A stretch of 64,000 nt of DNA from Cyclospora cayetanensis (Eukaryota > Apicomplexa > Conoidasida > Eucoccidiorida > Eimeriidae), in assembly GCF_002999335.1 (NCBI RefSeq), contig NW_020312579.1, positions 158,760-222,759 on the forward strand. The letters run 5' to 3'. Both the position numbers and the translations under genes were made by a program. The notes beneath the pieces are model-generated. The model made no database searches, was not told where the DNA came from, and was given only the letters and a program-made list of their open reading frames with translations. Below are positions 1 to 13,700 of the stretch, piece after piece. How positions within the stretch are numbered: position 1 is the stretch's first letter; every line of letters begins with the position of its first letter.

Positions 1-1867
1 TTAAAGGACAGCAACAGTGCATGCAAGATGAAACACCACCAGTTGCTGACAAAGATAATTCATTTGACAACCAGGGAACTGTTGCTCAAAGAAACACAGT
101 AGCGAAACCTGAATGTAAATGTACATGCGCATTTGAAGCATTGGTTCTCACAAAAACCGCCTGGGAATCGCACTTTCCTGTCGGGGCCACCGCTACTACT
201 GGACCCCGTGTCCCACCCCCAGACGCCAGTGTGCCGCTCTGCCAGCACAGCCGGCAGTGGAAGGATATTGATGGTTTGAAGATTCCCCAGCAGCTGCAGA
301 TGCACTTGGAGGTGAGTAGCTCCGCCAGTGAGCGAGTCCAAAAACAGGCCTCCCATTTCTTTCCCCATCTACTGCTAGGTTACCAAATATAGGGCCGTAT
401 CCGTGTGTTATAAACTAACGCTACTAGACCTACCTTAGTTGGTTGCTAGCTTTGTCTCCTGTATAGTTTCGTTTAGAGAGCCTTCCTTATGCAGTTGTAT
501 AAATGCTTCTTCTTTTGCTCACACCGCGACTGCTAGCATTGCTGGTGGCAAACGTGCGCAGCCATTTAAATATCAGATAGTCTCATTCCTGCTAGCGTTT
601 GTGCTTCTATAGGCATTCGGTAGTATGTACAAAGCACACTTCCCTGAACGGAAGCTTGTTTGGCTGTGGAAGGCCGGTCATGCAGATATGACTATTCGGG
701 TCGAAGAACATCCACACTACTACGACAGCAAATGTGGTAGCGCTGATTGTTGTAGCACAAAGACTAAATGCTTCCGCATCTGCCTGAAGGCAGCACTCGT
801 GCTGCTTCTCTTCAACGAGTAAGAATTTTCTTCACAGCTTGAAAATGCTTCTGGTGCTACCAGTAAATCGTGGAAGGCATACAGAACTTGTGACCAAGAA
901 TCGCAATAGAAGGTATAATAAGACTCGAACTTTCCCGTTGTACATTAAGATTCTATGTTGCGACGCTTGTTTTTGCAGAATGTCATCTGTCTCAGCCCAG
1001 ACAGCAGCCTATCTGACTGGCCTCTCTTATTCAGAAGCTCTATCCATCCTAGAAGGACTCCAGGTCAAGCCTCAAGACCTTCTGGTGTGCAAAAGTTAAA
1101 TAGCACGTTTAACATTGTGCAAAGCACATGAAGGGGCGTTCCGGCGGGTGTAGCACAGTATGAAGGCATAAAGTTAATATAATTTGAATGAATGGTAAAA
1201 TTCTTATGCTAGACTGATGCAGCACGTATCTTGTTCCTCTTCAGTGCAGGCCCTCAAGAGACACTTCTCGAATGTTCTGCAGTAATCTTGAGGTGGATCT
1301 CACGCGGCTCCCCCCAAAAGTGTGTCCTCTTGTTTCTAACTGAGACCCAATGTCACAAATTTACATGTTTCCTTTGGAAACAAGCAGACAATAGCAATTA
1401 CACAGGACACATTTTGCAATGCTTTTAGCCTTGTATTAGAGAGCCTTTTTTGCAGGTGGAACTGGCAACCACTATTAAATGTCCACCAACAATTCGTGGA
1501 AAGGTCAAGGACCCACTGGATCCAGAAGCACGAGGCAGGCTTGATGCTAAAGTTGTCAGGCTTTTCAAACAGCATCGCCAACTAACACATCAGCAGTTGC
1601 TGGAGTCATTGCAATTACCAATGGCACCTTCGTCTCAGCCCAACACTTTGGAACCCAAGGAACAACGTCAAATTTGGCCTCCAGAAGCTGTCAAGCTATG
1701 TCTCGAGGGCCTTATATCCAAAGAGTACATTGCTAGAGACGAAAGTGACCGGTAGGTAGACGCTCATGCTGCTCTACTCAAGCACTTTACCGGATTTTCT
1801 GCGTCCTGGATGTAGCTATCCTATAGCTGCTATGCGCTGCAGAAACTTGTACCTCTACGTCCCGTGA
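1..1867 (+). CDS. Cullin, C-terminal part (5' end outside window)
   Basis: Cullins are the scaffolds of cullin-RING ubiquitin ligases; their C-terminal half binds the RING protein and carries the neddylation site in a winged-helix domain. Visible exons are 1-311, 613 to about 818, and 979 to about 1084, then an unresolved piece near 1245-1330, then 1456-1751 and 1843-1867. The second exon holds the cullin-homology stretch FPERKLVWLW and the third SYSEALSILEGL, matching the fold before the winged helix. The fifth exon has the winged-helix core (DAKVVRLFKQHRQLTHQQLL) and EGLISKEYIARDE. The last exon gives the typical cullin end DRNLYLYVP, then TGA. The lysine in the VRLFKQ segment lies near the usual neddylation position but the exact residue is shifted. 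Phases agree at the borders that could be resolved. Which cullin subfamily it is cannot be told from this part. Confidence 0.85.
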
Positions 1868-4694
1868 GGCGCTTTAATTGCTTCACTAGCAAGCGGGTCT
1901 TTCTTTCTCTATGCGGAGGCTTTTCACACCGTTTCTGTCGAAATAACTTGCAGTCACCTCCGTAGCGTGGCGGCAAAATCCGAAGACAAATTTTCTGGTG
2001 CTCGTTGTCTTCCTTATTGGATAGCCCCTGAAAAAGATTGTTGCGCTTTCCCAACTCACAGATAATGCCTGTTACTTCGGTACTTACTCCATCAAGCTGC
2101 TTTTCTGCTGTGGTGCTCGATGGTGAGACAAAAATTTTGTAAGTGTATTCTCCTGCGGGCTTCAGCTCCGATTTAGATTTCATCAGGATAAACGCCTTAC
2201 AGACCAGTAGGTTTACTTATTGTGGCCTTCAGGTGGTGTGCGTTTGCACTTACGGGGGACCTAGCCTATGCATTTTGTTGTGATATTTGCTGCGGAATCG
2301 TTCAACCGCCAACTAACAGTGTGGCGGTGAATGCTCTAGTCCCAACATAGGTTGGCTTTGTTTCAAACCCGCGGTGTTGATTGCTGCGTTTTTCTAGAAC
2401 ATGGACTTGTTGAACATTTAGTTACACCCTCCTAAGCTGGGAACGCTGAAAGCCACGACAGTGCTAGCGACCTATTGTTGTACGACGCACATTCTTGCAC
2501 TCTATGAGCTACCAACGTGCAGTATATCATTTATGGATATTATGCATATTGAAGTCAGATATACTCGGAAAAGCAAACAGCTTCAATCACTGAAACTTTG
2601 TGTCCTACATTTTCCCAAATTTATAAACCACAACTTCGTTTCTAAACGCTGAGATATTAAGGTAATCACGGCCCATTTATGTACTTTTCAGTTATCCGTA
2701 CCGAAACTCCCCCAATTTGTACGAGCATTACAATGCTGGGCCTACCATAGTCCAAGTCCGAATCGCATCACAATAAGAATCTCGGTGCAGTATTTCCGCT
2801 ATATCGTGAACAACTCGTACATGCCAGCGGAGGAGTATTCGACCGTGTAGGAAACGTGTTGTAGACTGTTGAATCCTGGACTACAGAACAAATCGTTACC
2901 TGATACAGCTACGTTATGGTGGCCGTATTTCAATATGGCCACAAGGCCGGGCAAACACCATGTTCCATCTCTATGGAACCGCATGACATCCAAGATAGTG
3001 GTGGCCGAGTCATGCATACCCTCGTGCACCAGTGAGTGAAGGAGTGTCTAATGATGAAGCATCCCACAGAGAAAGATTCTTAACTTACCACACATGCGAA
3101 ATGCACATTATCCTACCCTTCTCCATGCAGGCATAACATACTAACCCTTGCTCACAGTCATTGTTATTCGAGCCTAGAGAATCTAGATTTGCCAGGGAAG
3201 GCAGTTTGTATAACAGCTACGTTAGCTGGCGTAACGCCACTCAGTGCAATCGACTCTCCCGCATGCAATAGGGACTCCTGTAAACTTGTTAAAGTCATCC
3301 CCCTCTTATAGACTACTCAGCCCACACTAGTGCATAAAGACTTCTACACTTGGGTGATACTTGCATTAAAGAATGCTTATCTCACTGACGAGGCATGCAA
3401 ATGCGCTTTCAAAGGGGAATCCATAATTCTCTTGCTCACCAGATACAATGAAATATGCATGGCAATAATTGGTTGAAACAATGGATCTAGCAATTTTATA
3501 CAGGATCTAAATGACCTGGGGAAGGTGCAGCAGGAAAATATGGCCCACGTTATACCAGCTTGTTTTCTAAAGCCGCTGAAATTCTATATGACGCGGCGTT
3601 CTTAAGTATGAGACAAACAGTACAGGTTTATAGGCAATGCATGACACTCCTGCAAGGAAAATCCAAAAGCATTAGGGTCATTTGAGGGCAAGTCTGACAC
3701 TTTCACCTACGGTTCAGTAGGTAAGGAAGGCAAGCTACCGCTACGTTTGCCAAGGCCATCTTCAATGTGTCATCAGCAGTTTGTATTTCGTGAGTTTTCA
3801 CGGAAACTTCGGGCTTAAGACTTCGCGGGAGCTCCTTTCCTTCCGCTTAGGTAAACTGTTAGCATGTGGGTCTGAAGCCGCCGGCCAAATTTGACTCTCG
3901 AAACAGATTCAGATCTCCACAACAGGGAGCAAGTAACTTCTTTGGGCCATGAGTCTAGCTATATCAATATTTCATGGGAATTTGGATTAACAGCGACTAA
4001 TTCGGGAGGGACAAGCCTGCCTTCCAATGGGTACATCTGCACAATACAAAGTCAGTAGGCTCATTCTGGGCCTCGAAAGATATGCATGTACGTTGTGCAC
4101 ACCCCTCCCCGTGACCATTGACAGCAATATCAAATCAAAAGAGTCAATATTCGTCTCGCAAGGAGTCGGCGATGAATAATCCATTTGGGGCTGTTTGCAT
4201 GCATTAAGTGGTGTCTATGCGCACAGGCGCCACTTTGAATAAGGTTTTTGTTAACCCGCATGCAGTAAGCAGTAAAAAACGGAGCAGTGCTCTGAAGATA
4301 CCCACTTCCCGATAGCATCACTGAAGATTGTAAATTCTTCATAACTTCGTGTCTTTCCTTAAACCATTGCGGCTTTCGTGGCCATTCAGTTCAATGAAAA
4401 TAGTGCCGCTTTCCACAGTCCTCTCAACACTGTCATTGACCGCTTTTACCACATCATGGAACAATATTTCTTGATGACATTCCATGCCATGGATATAGCT
4501 TTTGAGCACGGCTACACATACACAGTTTGGCAAGTGCGCGTTCGTGCTTAAGCCCACAGTAGTCAATATGTTGAGGACGAACTACAAAACTTGCATGCTA
4601 TACGAAAGAGGCTAAATAGATACATTAACATGGAATCAGAGAAGGTATTCGTGGAGTACCGCATGTCAATACTGTATCAATTTGCGTGGAAGCA
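1868..4694. other. Intergenic spacer
   Basis: No reading frame here has both coding character and sensible splice sites. Several TGCATGC/GCATGC words occur (about 3409, 4196, 4258 and 4591), upstream of the calnexin-like gene. TGCATGC is a known ApiAP2-type promoter word in coccidian and Cryptosporidium genomes, so they may be promoter sites, but this is inference. Confidence 0.4.
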
Positions 4695-7600
4695 ATGATG
4701 GAGCCCTGTACCCATCGACTTTTGGCACTCTGCGTTTGTGTGTGTTTTCTGGTTTGTCTGCGAATATTGTTACCAGTAGATTCCTTTCCATTATATTTAG
4801 AAAACCATTCATCTCAGTCTCACATACCACTTAGACACCGGCAGGAAAATAAAGAAAAGAGACGAGTGACGGCCGACCGTGATACGGACGCTTCCTTTGG
4901 AGGAGCACCAGCCACAGCCGACCCCCCAGTGCATGCAAGCGAGAGGACACAAGATGTGCATCCGGCATTTACTGTTCAGAGAGCTAATCACAAAAATTGG
5001 AAACTTCACACTTACTCTCTGCAGCACAGCCCTCAGCAGTCTGTCCCATTGCAGCATAGGGTACTTACTCACCCAAATGAAAATGTTGTATCGCTCATAC
5101 CTTCCTGGCGCATACTCGAATTGGAGGTACCAAGGGGACTGCCAAAGGATCTTAGTAACCTTAACAAGGGCAATGAGCGACCATTTTATGCAAAGCATCA
5201 GGTATGGCTCGATCAAACGGGGGGCAGAAGGCAGCACTTGAGGAACCATAGTTTGCCGGAATTAGGCAGTCTCAAAACACAACCACTCACTGATTTCTAT
5301 CCAGAACGATGGGGCTTTTCAAAAAAACGAGGTTTGTTCTCAGAAAAGCCTATTGTTTCACTGCAAAAGCCATATGTCTGGACTTTGTTCTTCAAAGACA
5401 ACGGAGCAAAATTTATCAGATGGGCATCTGTATGGCCGAGCGTCCAGAACTCGAGTACAGCAAAGTGCTTCCGGTAGTGCTGCATCTGTAAGGAACAGCC
5501 TTAAAAGCAATATCAAAGCTGGTGAGGCTGAGATCTACGCTGGCGTAGGCATTGAATCGGCAAGGCCCCATTTCGAAGAGAGTGTCGGCCGACATGAGAT
5601 GTATGAGCTGCTTAAATGGAGAATGCAGCAGCGTGCTCGGCTTTCCATGAACCAGAGTATGCGTAATCGAGATGAAGACGAAGATCCTCCGCCAGACCCT
5701 ACAAAGGAGCTCCTTCTTAGCCCTGAGTCGGAGAAGAAGGCATCTCTTCAAGCTTCAGTTGATTTCGGCCACAATCTGGTTCTTACACCGGACGAAAAGA
5801 AAGAGCTGATACACCGAGTGAATAGCGAACTTGCTAAGATTCCCAGGGTACATCGTATATTCCCAAGTGTGGAAGGCTTGCTATTCGTTGAGACCTTTGA
5901 AGGGTCAGATGTGTTTAGCTCTTGGATTACTTCCAAAAGTCCTACACATACCGGTAGGCGTGACCTTGTGGTCGTAATGCCAGTCTTGGTAGGCTGATGT
6001 GATGAATTACCGTGGACTTGTTGAAAGGGTAGTGTACGAGATGGTAGAATGATTGGCTTTGTGGCGCAAAGAACGCTTCGCGTCACCTTCAGAGAGTGCA
6101 GCCTCAACTAATCCTGCTGACGTCGTACCATTCTCTGCGTGGTTCATATTTCTTTGCGCAAAAGCCTAATGCCATATCTAAACCTGCACTCCTGCGGCTG
6201 GCAGTACCGCAGTCACTTACGGATTCCTGCACACGATGATGCGACCGACTGTTCAACACTCCGCAGGTCAGTGGCGTCACATGCTGCGTCCCCCACAAGC
6301 AATTGAGGAGGACCACGGCATCATGGCGGCTTCGCAAGTAAGATGCCTCGTGTTATACTCTTTGTGCGTAGCCGCATCTGCGTATTCTATGTTATTCACG
6401 CAGTTTAGCACAGAGTTGCACCGCTACACTTAAACTGCTGGCTGTTAGTCACCAAGTTAAGCCTCTCCGCTCACGATCAACCTGATTCTGAGCGCATCGG
6501 TGAATATTAATTTCAGGGGTTTCGTCATGCAATTAGTACTTTGCTACCTTCGCGCTCCTTGCCTTCTCCCGCTAGGCCCTTAGTAATTCAGTATGAGCTG
6601 CAACAGTATTATCCGGATTTTGAATGCGGAGGAGGCTATCTGACTTTCTTTCAGTCGGATGGAAAACTGTCACTTTACCGCTTCAATGGTGACACTCAAT
6701 ACACACTGAGATTTGGTGCCGACCAATGTGGCATCCGACGTGAAATACTCCTTAAGATCACTCGGGTGTGCCCAGCTACTGAAAGGCGGTAAGCATCCTT
6801 TCTGCTGTTGCTCAGATCTGCTAAATCTGTCTTTAAAAAGAGGTCAATGGAGCTAAGAATTCCTAGTGTGTATCTCTGCATGCTTTTCAGCATCGTGCAT
6901 TCGTTGCACCCACCTCTGGCACTTCCCTATAGCGACCGCACACGCTTAATCACTTTTATCTTAAAACCACAGGGAACATTCAGGATCCTTTTAGACGGAA
7001 GGACGGCTCGCAAGGTGACCTTTCCACCGCAAATAATGTAACTGTCGATAGAACCTAGCTACCAAAATTATTGCTGCTATATTTTTGCTCATGACCACCT
7101 GCACTCAGGGGACTTTATTTGATGGTCTCAAGCCGCCGTGGCCAAGATCAAGCCAGATGCTTGAAGTACACACAATCTCAGCTAAACCTCGATATCCTCC
7201 AGCCACCCAACCGATCATGATTTAACAGATTACGAGCGATAACTAAGCGCACGAGTTTATAGCAACCATTTGCATGCGTACGCTTGCTATAAACGCTCAC
7301 ATCACCTTGGATCATACAAAGTTTTACGGTTGCCTTCAGGTGCTGCCAATTGATGTTCTTAGCTTTAATGCTGTTGGCTTGACATTTATGGCGATTGATA
7401 CGGGCACATTATTTGATAACATTATACTAAGCGACAATATCTCAGCAGCTCAGAGATTTGCGAGGGAAACCTTCTGGGTGGGCAAAGAGGAATCGTTATA
7501 TCTCACGCGGGCTTCTGAACTAGAGTGAAGTGCCACATCACCAGTCTGAACACTAGGCTGCCTAATGATGTGCATGTTTACAAAAATATTACTAATATAG

Positions 7601-8362
7601 TTAAAGGGGCTCACCCAGGTGTATGCACTCTGACACCCTTGTTAAAACTGGTGTTTCGCTGTTGTGGGGATTCAGAAGAGAACAGAAATAGAGCATCAAA
7701 TGGCGTCAGTAGCCCTCAAAACGCGGAGTGCTGTCCGTAAAGAGATCCGAAGAAGGCAGCAAGAAGCGGAAGCGCTCAACGTAGTCGCCTCTATATCTAG
7801 GACTGCATCCTATAGCTCTTCAGATACTGGCACTAGGAAAAGCACGAGTGCATCAGAGAAGACGCATCCAGAAAGGCTTCTCAAGAAAGAGGCAGAGAAC
7901 TTGCATTCAGGAAAGGCGAATTTTAGTGAAAAGCAAACTAAGCAGGCAATCCTTCAGGATCTAAGAGGAGGTAAAGCGACCAAAAGTTGTCGGGCTTCCA
8001 GTTGGAACGACCAAGACACCATTGCGGATACCATCTTGGATGGCTTCTTACTACTTAGTTCACTGCTATTAGGGTGAGTAGGCCTCGCAAGGCACCAGGC
8101 TATGATTTGCTCAGCCTTTCAAGACAACCCAACCTCGCTTATACCCGCGATGGCAACTAAACAGAAGAGTTCATTGTCGCCAACGAGCACCTATGTACAT
8201 TGTTCATTTCCCTAGTTCAGAATTTTGTTGCACCACAACTCTGGGACCCTGCCTTACTCCCATCTTTTATTGCGAGTAGGCTTGGACTCTTTTGGCGATG
8301 CAACGGGGTCCCCGCATTCCGTCAAGGAAACACCTAAGACATGTCATCTTGGTCCTCAGTAA
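4695..8362 (+). CDS. Calnexin-like type I ER membrane protein lacking the P-domain
   Basis: The family binds monoglucosylated glycoproteins in the ER lumen. Probable exons are 4695-5201, 5398-5953, 6267-6337, 6517-6788, 6891-7014, 7109-7165, 7340-7477, 7676-8073 and 8221-8362; their lengths sum to 755 codons and every junction keeps phase. The start at 4695 (or 4698) gives a hydrophobic signal peptide (LALCVCVCFLVCLRILL). A long unmatched N-terminal region of about 300 residues follows. Then comes the globular lectin domain: ETFEGSDVFSSWITSK, RPLVIQYEL, ECGGGYLTFF with the partner cysteine in FGADQCG, RLITFILKPQGTFRILLDG, FDGLKPPWP, and SFNAVGLTFM...LFDNIIL. The P-domain repeats that normally sit between the PPWP and FNAVGL motifs are absent; exon 7109-7165 splices straight to 7340. 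The last splice completes a membrane helix (LDGFLLLSSLLLGILL) with a short tail. If that intron is kept, the stop is TGA at 8075. The join of exons 1 and 2 is the least certain. Confidence 0.8.
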
Positions 8363-10744
8363 GGTGCTCATGCACTAAACTACAAATCATCTTCCTTCGT
8401 GTGCGGACATAAGGCTCATTATGAGGAAACCTTGATATAGTAAAGAAATTGCAGATGTACTTGTGTTTGAAAGGATTCTTCTTATAATTACCTGCCTTTA
8501 TATATCGTGGCATGCAAACATATTTTTTGTCTCGTAGATACAGCGGCAGGTTCGTGCTACAATAGGCCTGCTATGTGTATGCTATTTTTGGTTGTTGGGC
8601 TGATGCAACTTATTTACTGCACGCCTGTTCTTTCGAGGCCCTAGGCAACTGCTGTAGAGTATGTGTAAGCTTTACCCGCTTGCATGGATGCTGTATCCCG
8701 GAAGCACCGACACCTCTCCAATGTTCAGCCCTGCATGCAGAAGCGAGTTCACATAAGCATGGGTGAACTCATTTGGCCTGGCACATGCTCTTGTAGACAA
8801 AGCATATTTCCTATTCATTGGCCTGGTTACGCTTTACTAGGCTTTGATTCTAACCCTATATATCTGCCAGTGAACCACGGGTCACTCAAACGAGTCTTAC
8901 AGTATTGCTCCTGCGTAGTGCCAAAAGGACAATTGGGGTGACCGCTTAGCGTGCTTTGGATATATGGAAGGAACAAGCCAGCTATATTTATCCCTGCAGT
9001 GAATATCCAATGCGTCAAAATTCCTTGCTTTACCTCTGTTCATAACTGCGCTCTATAGCAGTCTTGAAATTCGTTGTTTCAGACAGTGCCTTTGGTTGCA
9101 CGTTGGTAGAAGAACCGTCTCCGAAACCACGTAGAAATTCACGGCTTGCGCAAATGAGCGCTCTCTGTTTTGTTTGCACGAATCAAAGCTCCATGTCATG
9201 GCCGCAGAAAAGTAACAAAGTGCATGACATATCGAGTACAGACCATGCCAAAACTGTATGCGAACGGGGGACGAAGATGCGCCTACGCAAAGGGCTCTGA
9301 ATTGAAAAAAAGGATTCCGACGTCAGCTCGCGTGTAGCTTCGAGCAAATATAGCTTCCTCCTCACATTGAGATTTTACTGAAAGGCCGAAGACATCAATT
9401 ACTGTCAAAAGTTTGGGAGGGGGAGCTGTACGCATCCGAATTTGAGGTTCCCGGCAAAACCTCGAGAGCCACCCTCTAATGCGCAAGGAGCTTATATTCA
9501 GATTATTGAAATCGTGTTTCTTATTCTAATACATGACGTGTCTGTTGGCCTTTGGTTTTCCCTTTGCCGGTAAGCCCCGCGGCTGTCTGCGATGCAGTAA
9601 ACTAACAGTACTGGCTCTTATGCATTTCAGTGAGAAATATCATTGTTATAATGCAATTATTAAGCAAAACAATTTGTTACATATCGCATATCCTATTGCC
9701 TTAGCCCTAAAAGCAGCATCGGGTCCCTCCATGCAGCGAACTGGGCTGAGGGCACGATCGTGCACCGCCTGGAACAGGCAGCCCTCTGCTGCTAGCATTA
9801 CCCTGCCAGAATGCATTTTAACCATTACTAAGTATGCAGATTCCATATCTAATATAAGAACTAAAGTATTTTTATTCATTTGAACACATGGGGTAGGTCT
9901 GCATGCTGATTTACGTCGTCTCCTGGCATTCTTGCATCGAGAAAGTTCTACATTTATAGTTGGTCCCTGCAGCTGTTCCTCCCTTACTTGTAGATTTAGA
10001 AGAATCCGGTAGGACTAGGTGCGCTGTAGGTGCCGATATATTTTAGATGGAATGCTCAGGTAAGGGTACCAGACTCTCATGGAGTGGCGAGTGATCGCCA
10101 GGACGAGTCTCATGGTACTTGCAATCTTAAAGCCTTCCCACTCCAGTTCGGTGAAGCGGTATTAACCGTGTAATTAGAACTCGCATTTGTGGTCGTGTGA
10201 CTGTATGGACGTCCTCAAGGTGCCGAGCAGCGCCATCCCTAGAACATACTACCGTACTCAGGAACGCAGTTTTGCACTCAGTACATTCGTTGTGCCGGTT
10301 CCATGGCGTGCTCTTCGGGTCCTGCATGTCAAGCAGAACTATTTAGATTGTACATTCTGATAAGCAGTGTACTGCATTTTAGTAATCGGCGCGCAGCTTT
10401 GGTTGCTGCGAGTACACATTTAACGACATACCACGCACATTTAGTACATGCCTCAAAATAGTTTGCGTATGTGATCGTAGCCTAGACATCACACAATAGC
10501 CACCCTAGTGTGTAATATTACAATTCTTAAGGAATAGCTTCTTCACATGTTTTTAGATAAATAGGTGGGTATCTGTGGTGGGAGGGCGTTCACTTGAAGA
10601 TTTGGGTGGCGTTTTAAGGCTCCTGTCTAAATTTCTGGTTTGATTCTCTAGCGCAAGCACACCGCACGGATTACACCGATGTTTGTCAGGACTCGAAGCG
10701 TCTTATCAAGCTGTAGTTCAATTGTACTGGAAGTGCTCCTCAGC
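8363..10744. other. Intergenic spacer
   Basis: Short frames near 8.6-9.9 kb on both strands lack clear splice sites and resemble no family. No repeat or RNA gene was seen. The promoter and first exons of the following EF-hand gene may lie at the right end of this stretch. Confidence 0.35.
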
Positions 10745-13700
10745 TCTTCCCACATTTCCGTATAAAGCTACAACTAGCTTTTATATGTGGGTCGATTGCA
10801 ATGCATCACGATGCAGTCCAACGACTCAATGGCGTGTTCAATGCGGATTTTCCTCAGCGCCAGTCACTGTGGAAAGGATATGGCCAGGTGGACCGACTGC
10901 ATCCGTTTGAGGTGGGCTGCAGGCCAACAAACACACCAAGGTGAGTATCAAACTTAAGCGAACCACCTTGAAAGAGTGGGACTTTTTAGTATCCTTTGCG
11001 TACAAAAATGTGCCACCTTAGCATTAAATGTTGAAAGGCGGATTCGTAGTCTTATCTAGATCAGTTGATGAGGCGTGGCAGTGTTGCTCCGCACCACAGT
11101 TCACTTCGCTAACGCCCCCTATCAGCACCCAACTGCTGTCGCTCCAGATGATCTTCAAAGTTGGGAAACCCTGATCCCGGCTAGGTTTGGAAGCTTTGTT
11201 GTGCAGGTTTATTCAATTCAAGACCATGGACAGTCTGCGTTGCAGCCCCGCTAACTGCGGCATTCATTATATCCGGTCGTTTCTGACCACGTGGACTCAT
11301 AAGTGAGTTTCGGGATTTGCTAGCCTCTTATCTACTTTCAGGCCGATGAGAGCGTGGTCACATGCTTTCCATTAAAGCCTACATGAAAATGTTACGGTAT
11401 TCATCATCCTGGAAAATAGCTTCCAAGATCACACTGCTGCCAAGCATGGCTGATTATACGTTGTCAATGCAACCAACACGGAATTGTCACTTTTCTATAC
11501 TACATCGCCAGCCCAATACAATGTCATGTTAAATAGTGGACAACCCACTCTCTCTAGCCCTTGACTAAATTAAAGGGTGATTCTCTCTCCTTCAGCTTTT
11601 TTTTCGAGGAAGTCGGTGTTTCCAGATTACAGTATCGGAAGCTGTTGCTTGCTGCTACTGTTCCCCCAACTAGTCAATTAGCTTGATTTCTGCACCTGTA
11701 CTGCACAGTATATAAACTATTCTGGGTGTCTGATGTGTTTCAGTTATTTCCACCGAATCCAATATTTAGGCCTGAGTCCGCAAACAGGCGAACACCTGTA
11801 AGGACCCAGGGACTTTGACCTTTGTGCTGTCCTGGAACAGCGAAAGCGCTTATTTCAGCTCGAAACCAGATGAGCTACGCATGGCTCATGTATTAAGCGT
11901 AGATTTGATTCCTGGTATCAATAGTATACATCTCAAGTATCAGCGCGTCGCTAATATTTTTATACTGAAAAGCCAAATGCTGATGCTAGGCAGCGTCAGT
12001 CGCATTGCACTACACGCTGGCCATCTGGACACCATAAATGGCTGCGGGCTGCCATTATCGTTTTCACACCTTAGGAGAATCAGATACAACTTTGCTTTAT
12101 TTGATAGCATGTAATCTACACACTCGCTACGAAGTGGTTTGGTTGTAAATTCGTTTGTGTGACACAGCTTTGACGTGACCTTCTGCAAACTTACGCCTGA
12201 TAAACCCATCGCAGATGTCGAAGCTACCGTTCACTTCATTTTATCATCCGGTTGGATGAATAAATTGCAGATGAAATGGCAGCATCAGGGTAATTGCACG
12301 AGCCAACGAGATACTCCTCGTAATGAGCTTGTACAACAAGCAGGGAAATCTATTGTACCAAAAACCACAAACCAAACGTACAGAAATTCAAAACATACTG
12401 TGCTTACGCATGGCTTTCCAGACAATCCTTGCTCGATGACGCTAGGTAGCCAGCTTGAAATGCAACTGACTGGCGAAACAGATCATTTAACCCTCCGCTT
12501 TGAGGGCCAGCATTTAACTCACACTCCTAGCAGGACACTTCCGGCTTCCAAGTTCGAATGCTGGCTAGACAGGTAAAGATCCAGCATTGATCAGGACGTA
12601 TACAGTTTGGGATGGAATCTGCAAGCGCAGCAAACCGCTGAACAGTGTCGTGACGGAATGTGTCTAGTGGTTGTGAGTAGGATTCTCAAGAACAAAAGAG
12701 AGTTCAGGCGTTCACTGCAGCTGCAGACACCGTGAGACAATATCAGACATCTTTCTGATCACAAAAGTTATCGGTTTTAGCTCCATACTGTGTGAGGTAT
12801 ATCGAACTGGAAAATTTGCAAGTGCTTTCAGCTTCGAGCAGACGCGCATGATGGCACAGCTCCAGAAGGTTGACGAACTGCTGCTCCAGCAGAAGGATGC
12901 TCTGTTGAGGCAGGAGCGGGAGCAAAATCAGAAGGAAACCAAGTGGAAATGTCAAGAAAGTAGCATGCAGCATGAAGACACCTCTGATCCACGTGCGACA
13001 TTAACACCGCGAATGAGCTTCGAACGCCAGCTAACCGATGTATTACTCAAGGAGCTCCTTGAGAAAATGTTTGAAGCCGCAGACGAAGACAAAACAGGCA
13101 CGCAAGGAGGAGGCAAAATGCACATGAGATATAATGCTACGCCCTTGCTGTACTTTTCCTCGATGGAATAATCGAGTATTTCAATATTCTGTTTAATTTA
13201 TTAAGCTGACTTACCGGACTCTGCAGGTCACTTGCAACATCGGGAGGTGGCAGCCTTACTCTTTGCGTGCCCATTGGGTCTCTCCAAGTGGGAGGGCGTG
13301 CAACTCTTGGCCGCTGCGCATGAGGATCCAGAAGGATGGATTGACTACGCACACTTCATGAGGGTCAGCAGGGAATTAGGCTTGCACGGCATTCCTGGCA
13401 GTCAATCTGACGGTGAACAGCTGCTTAATTTAGTTGCGCTACGAACGAAAGTCAACCAAAACTACATAGATGTCGGCATGCAACTGGACAGCTATTGCCT
13501 GAAGTGGTTGCATAATTGCTTTGCTTCACAGAACATTCCAAAGCTGCTCGACCTGTTGAGGGACAGGCGGGAGAAGGCCCAGCTACGGTAAGGCCGAAGA
13601 CACTCGCTGGGTAGCAAGGAGGGCATTAAACTTTTGACTGAAAAGGCTGCACACGATGAAAAATGCTTACTTGTTATCGATATCTGGGGACAAAGAATTA

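Noticed and set aside
4809..5249. 146-residue minus-strand frame opposite the calnexin-like first exon
   Set aside because: It is a shadow of the plus-strand exon with no splice sites or family match.
13046..13063. 18-nt perfect palindrome CTCAAGGAGCTCCTTGAG
   Set aside because: It lies in coding sequence and is explained by the repeated codons for LKELLE.
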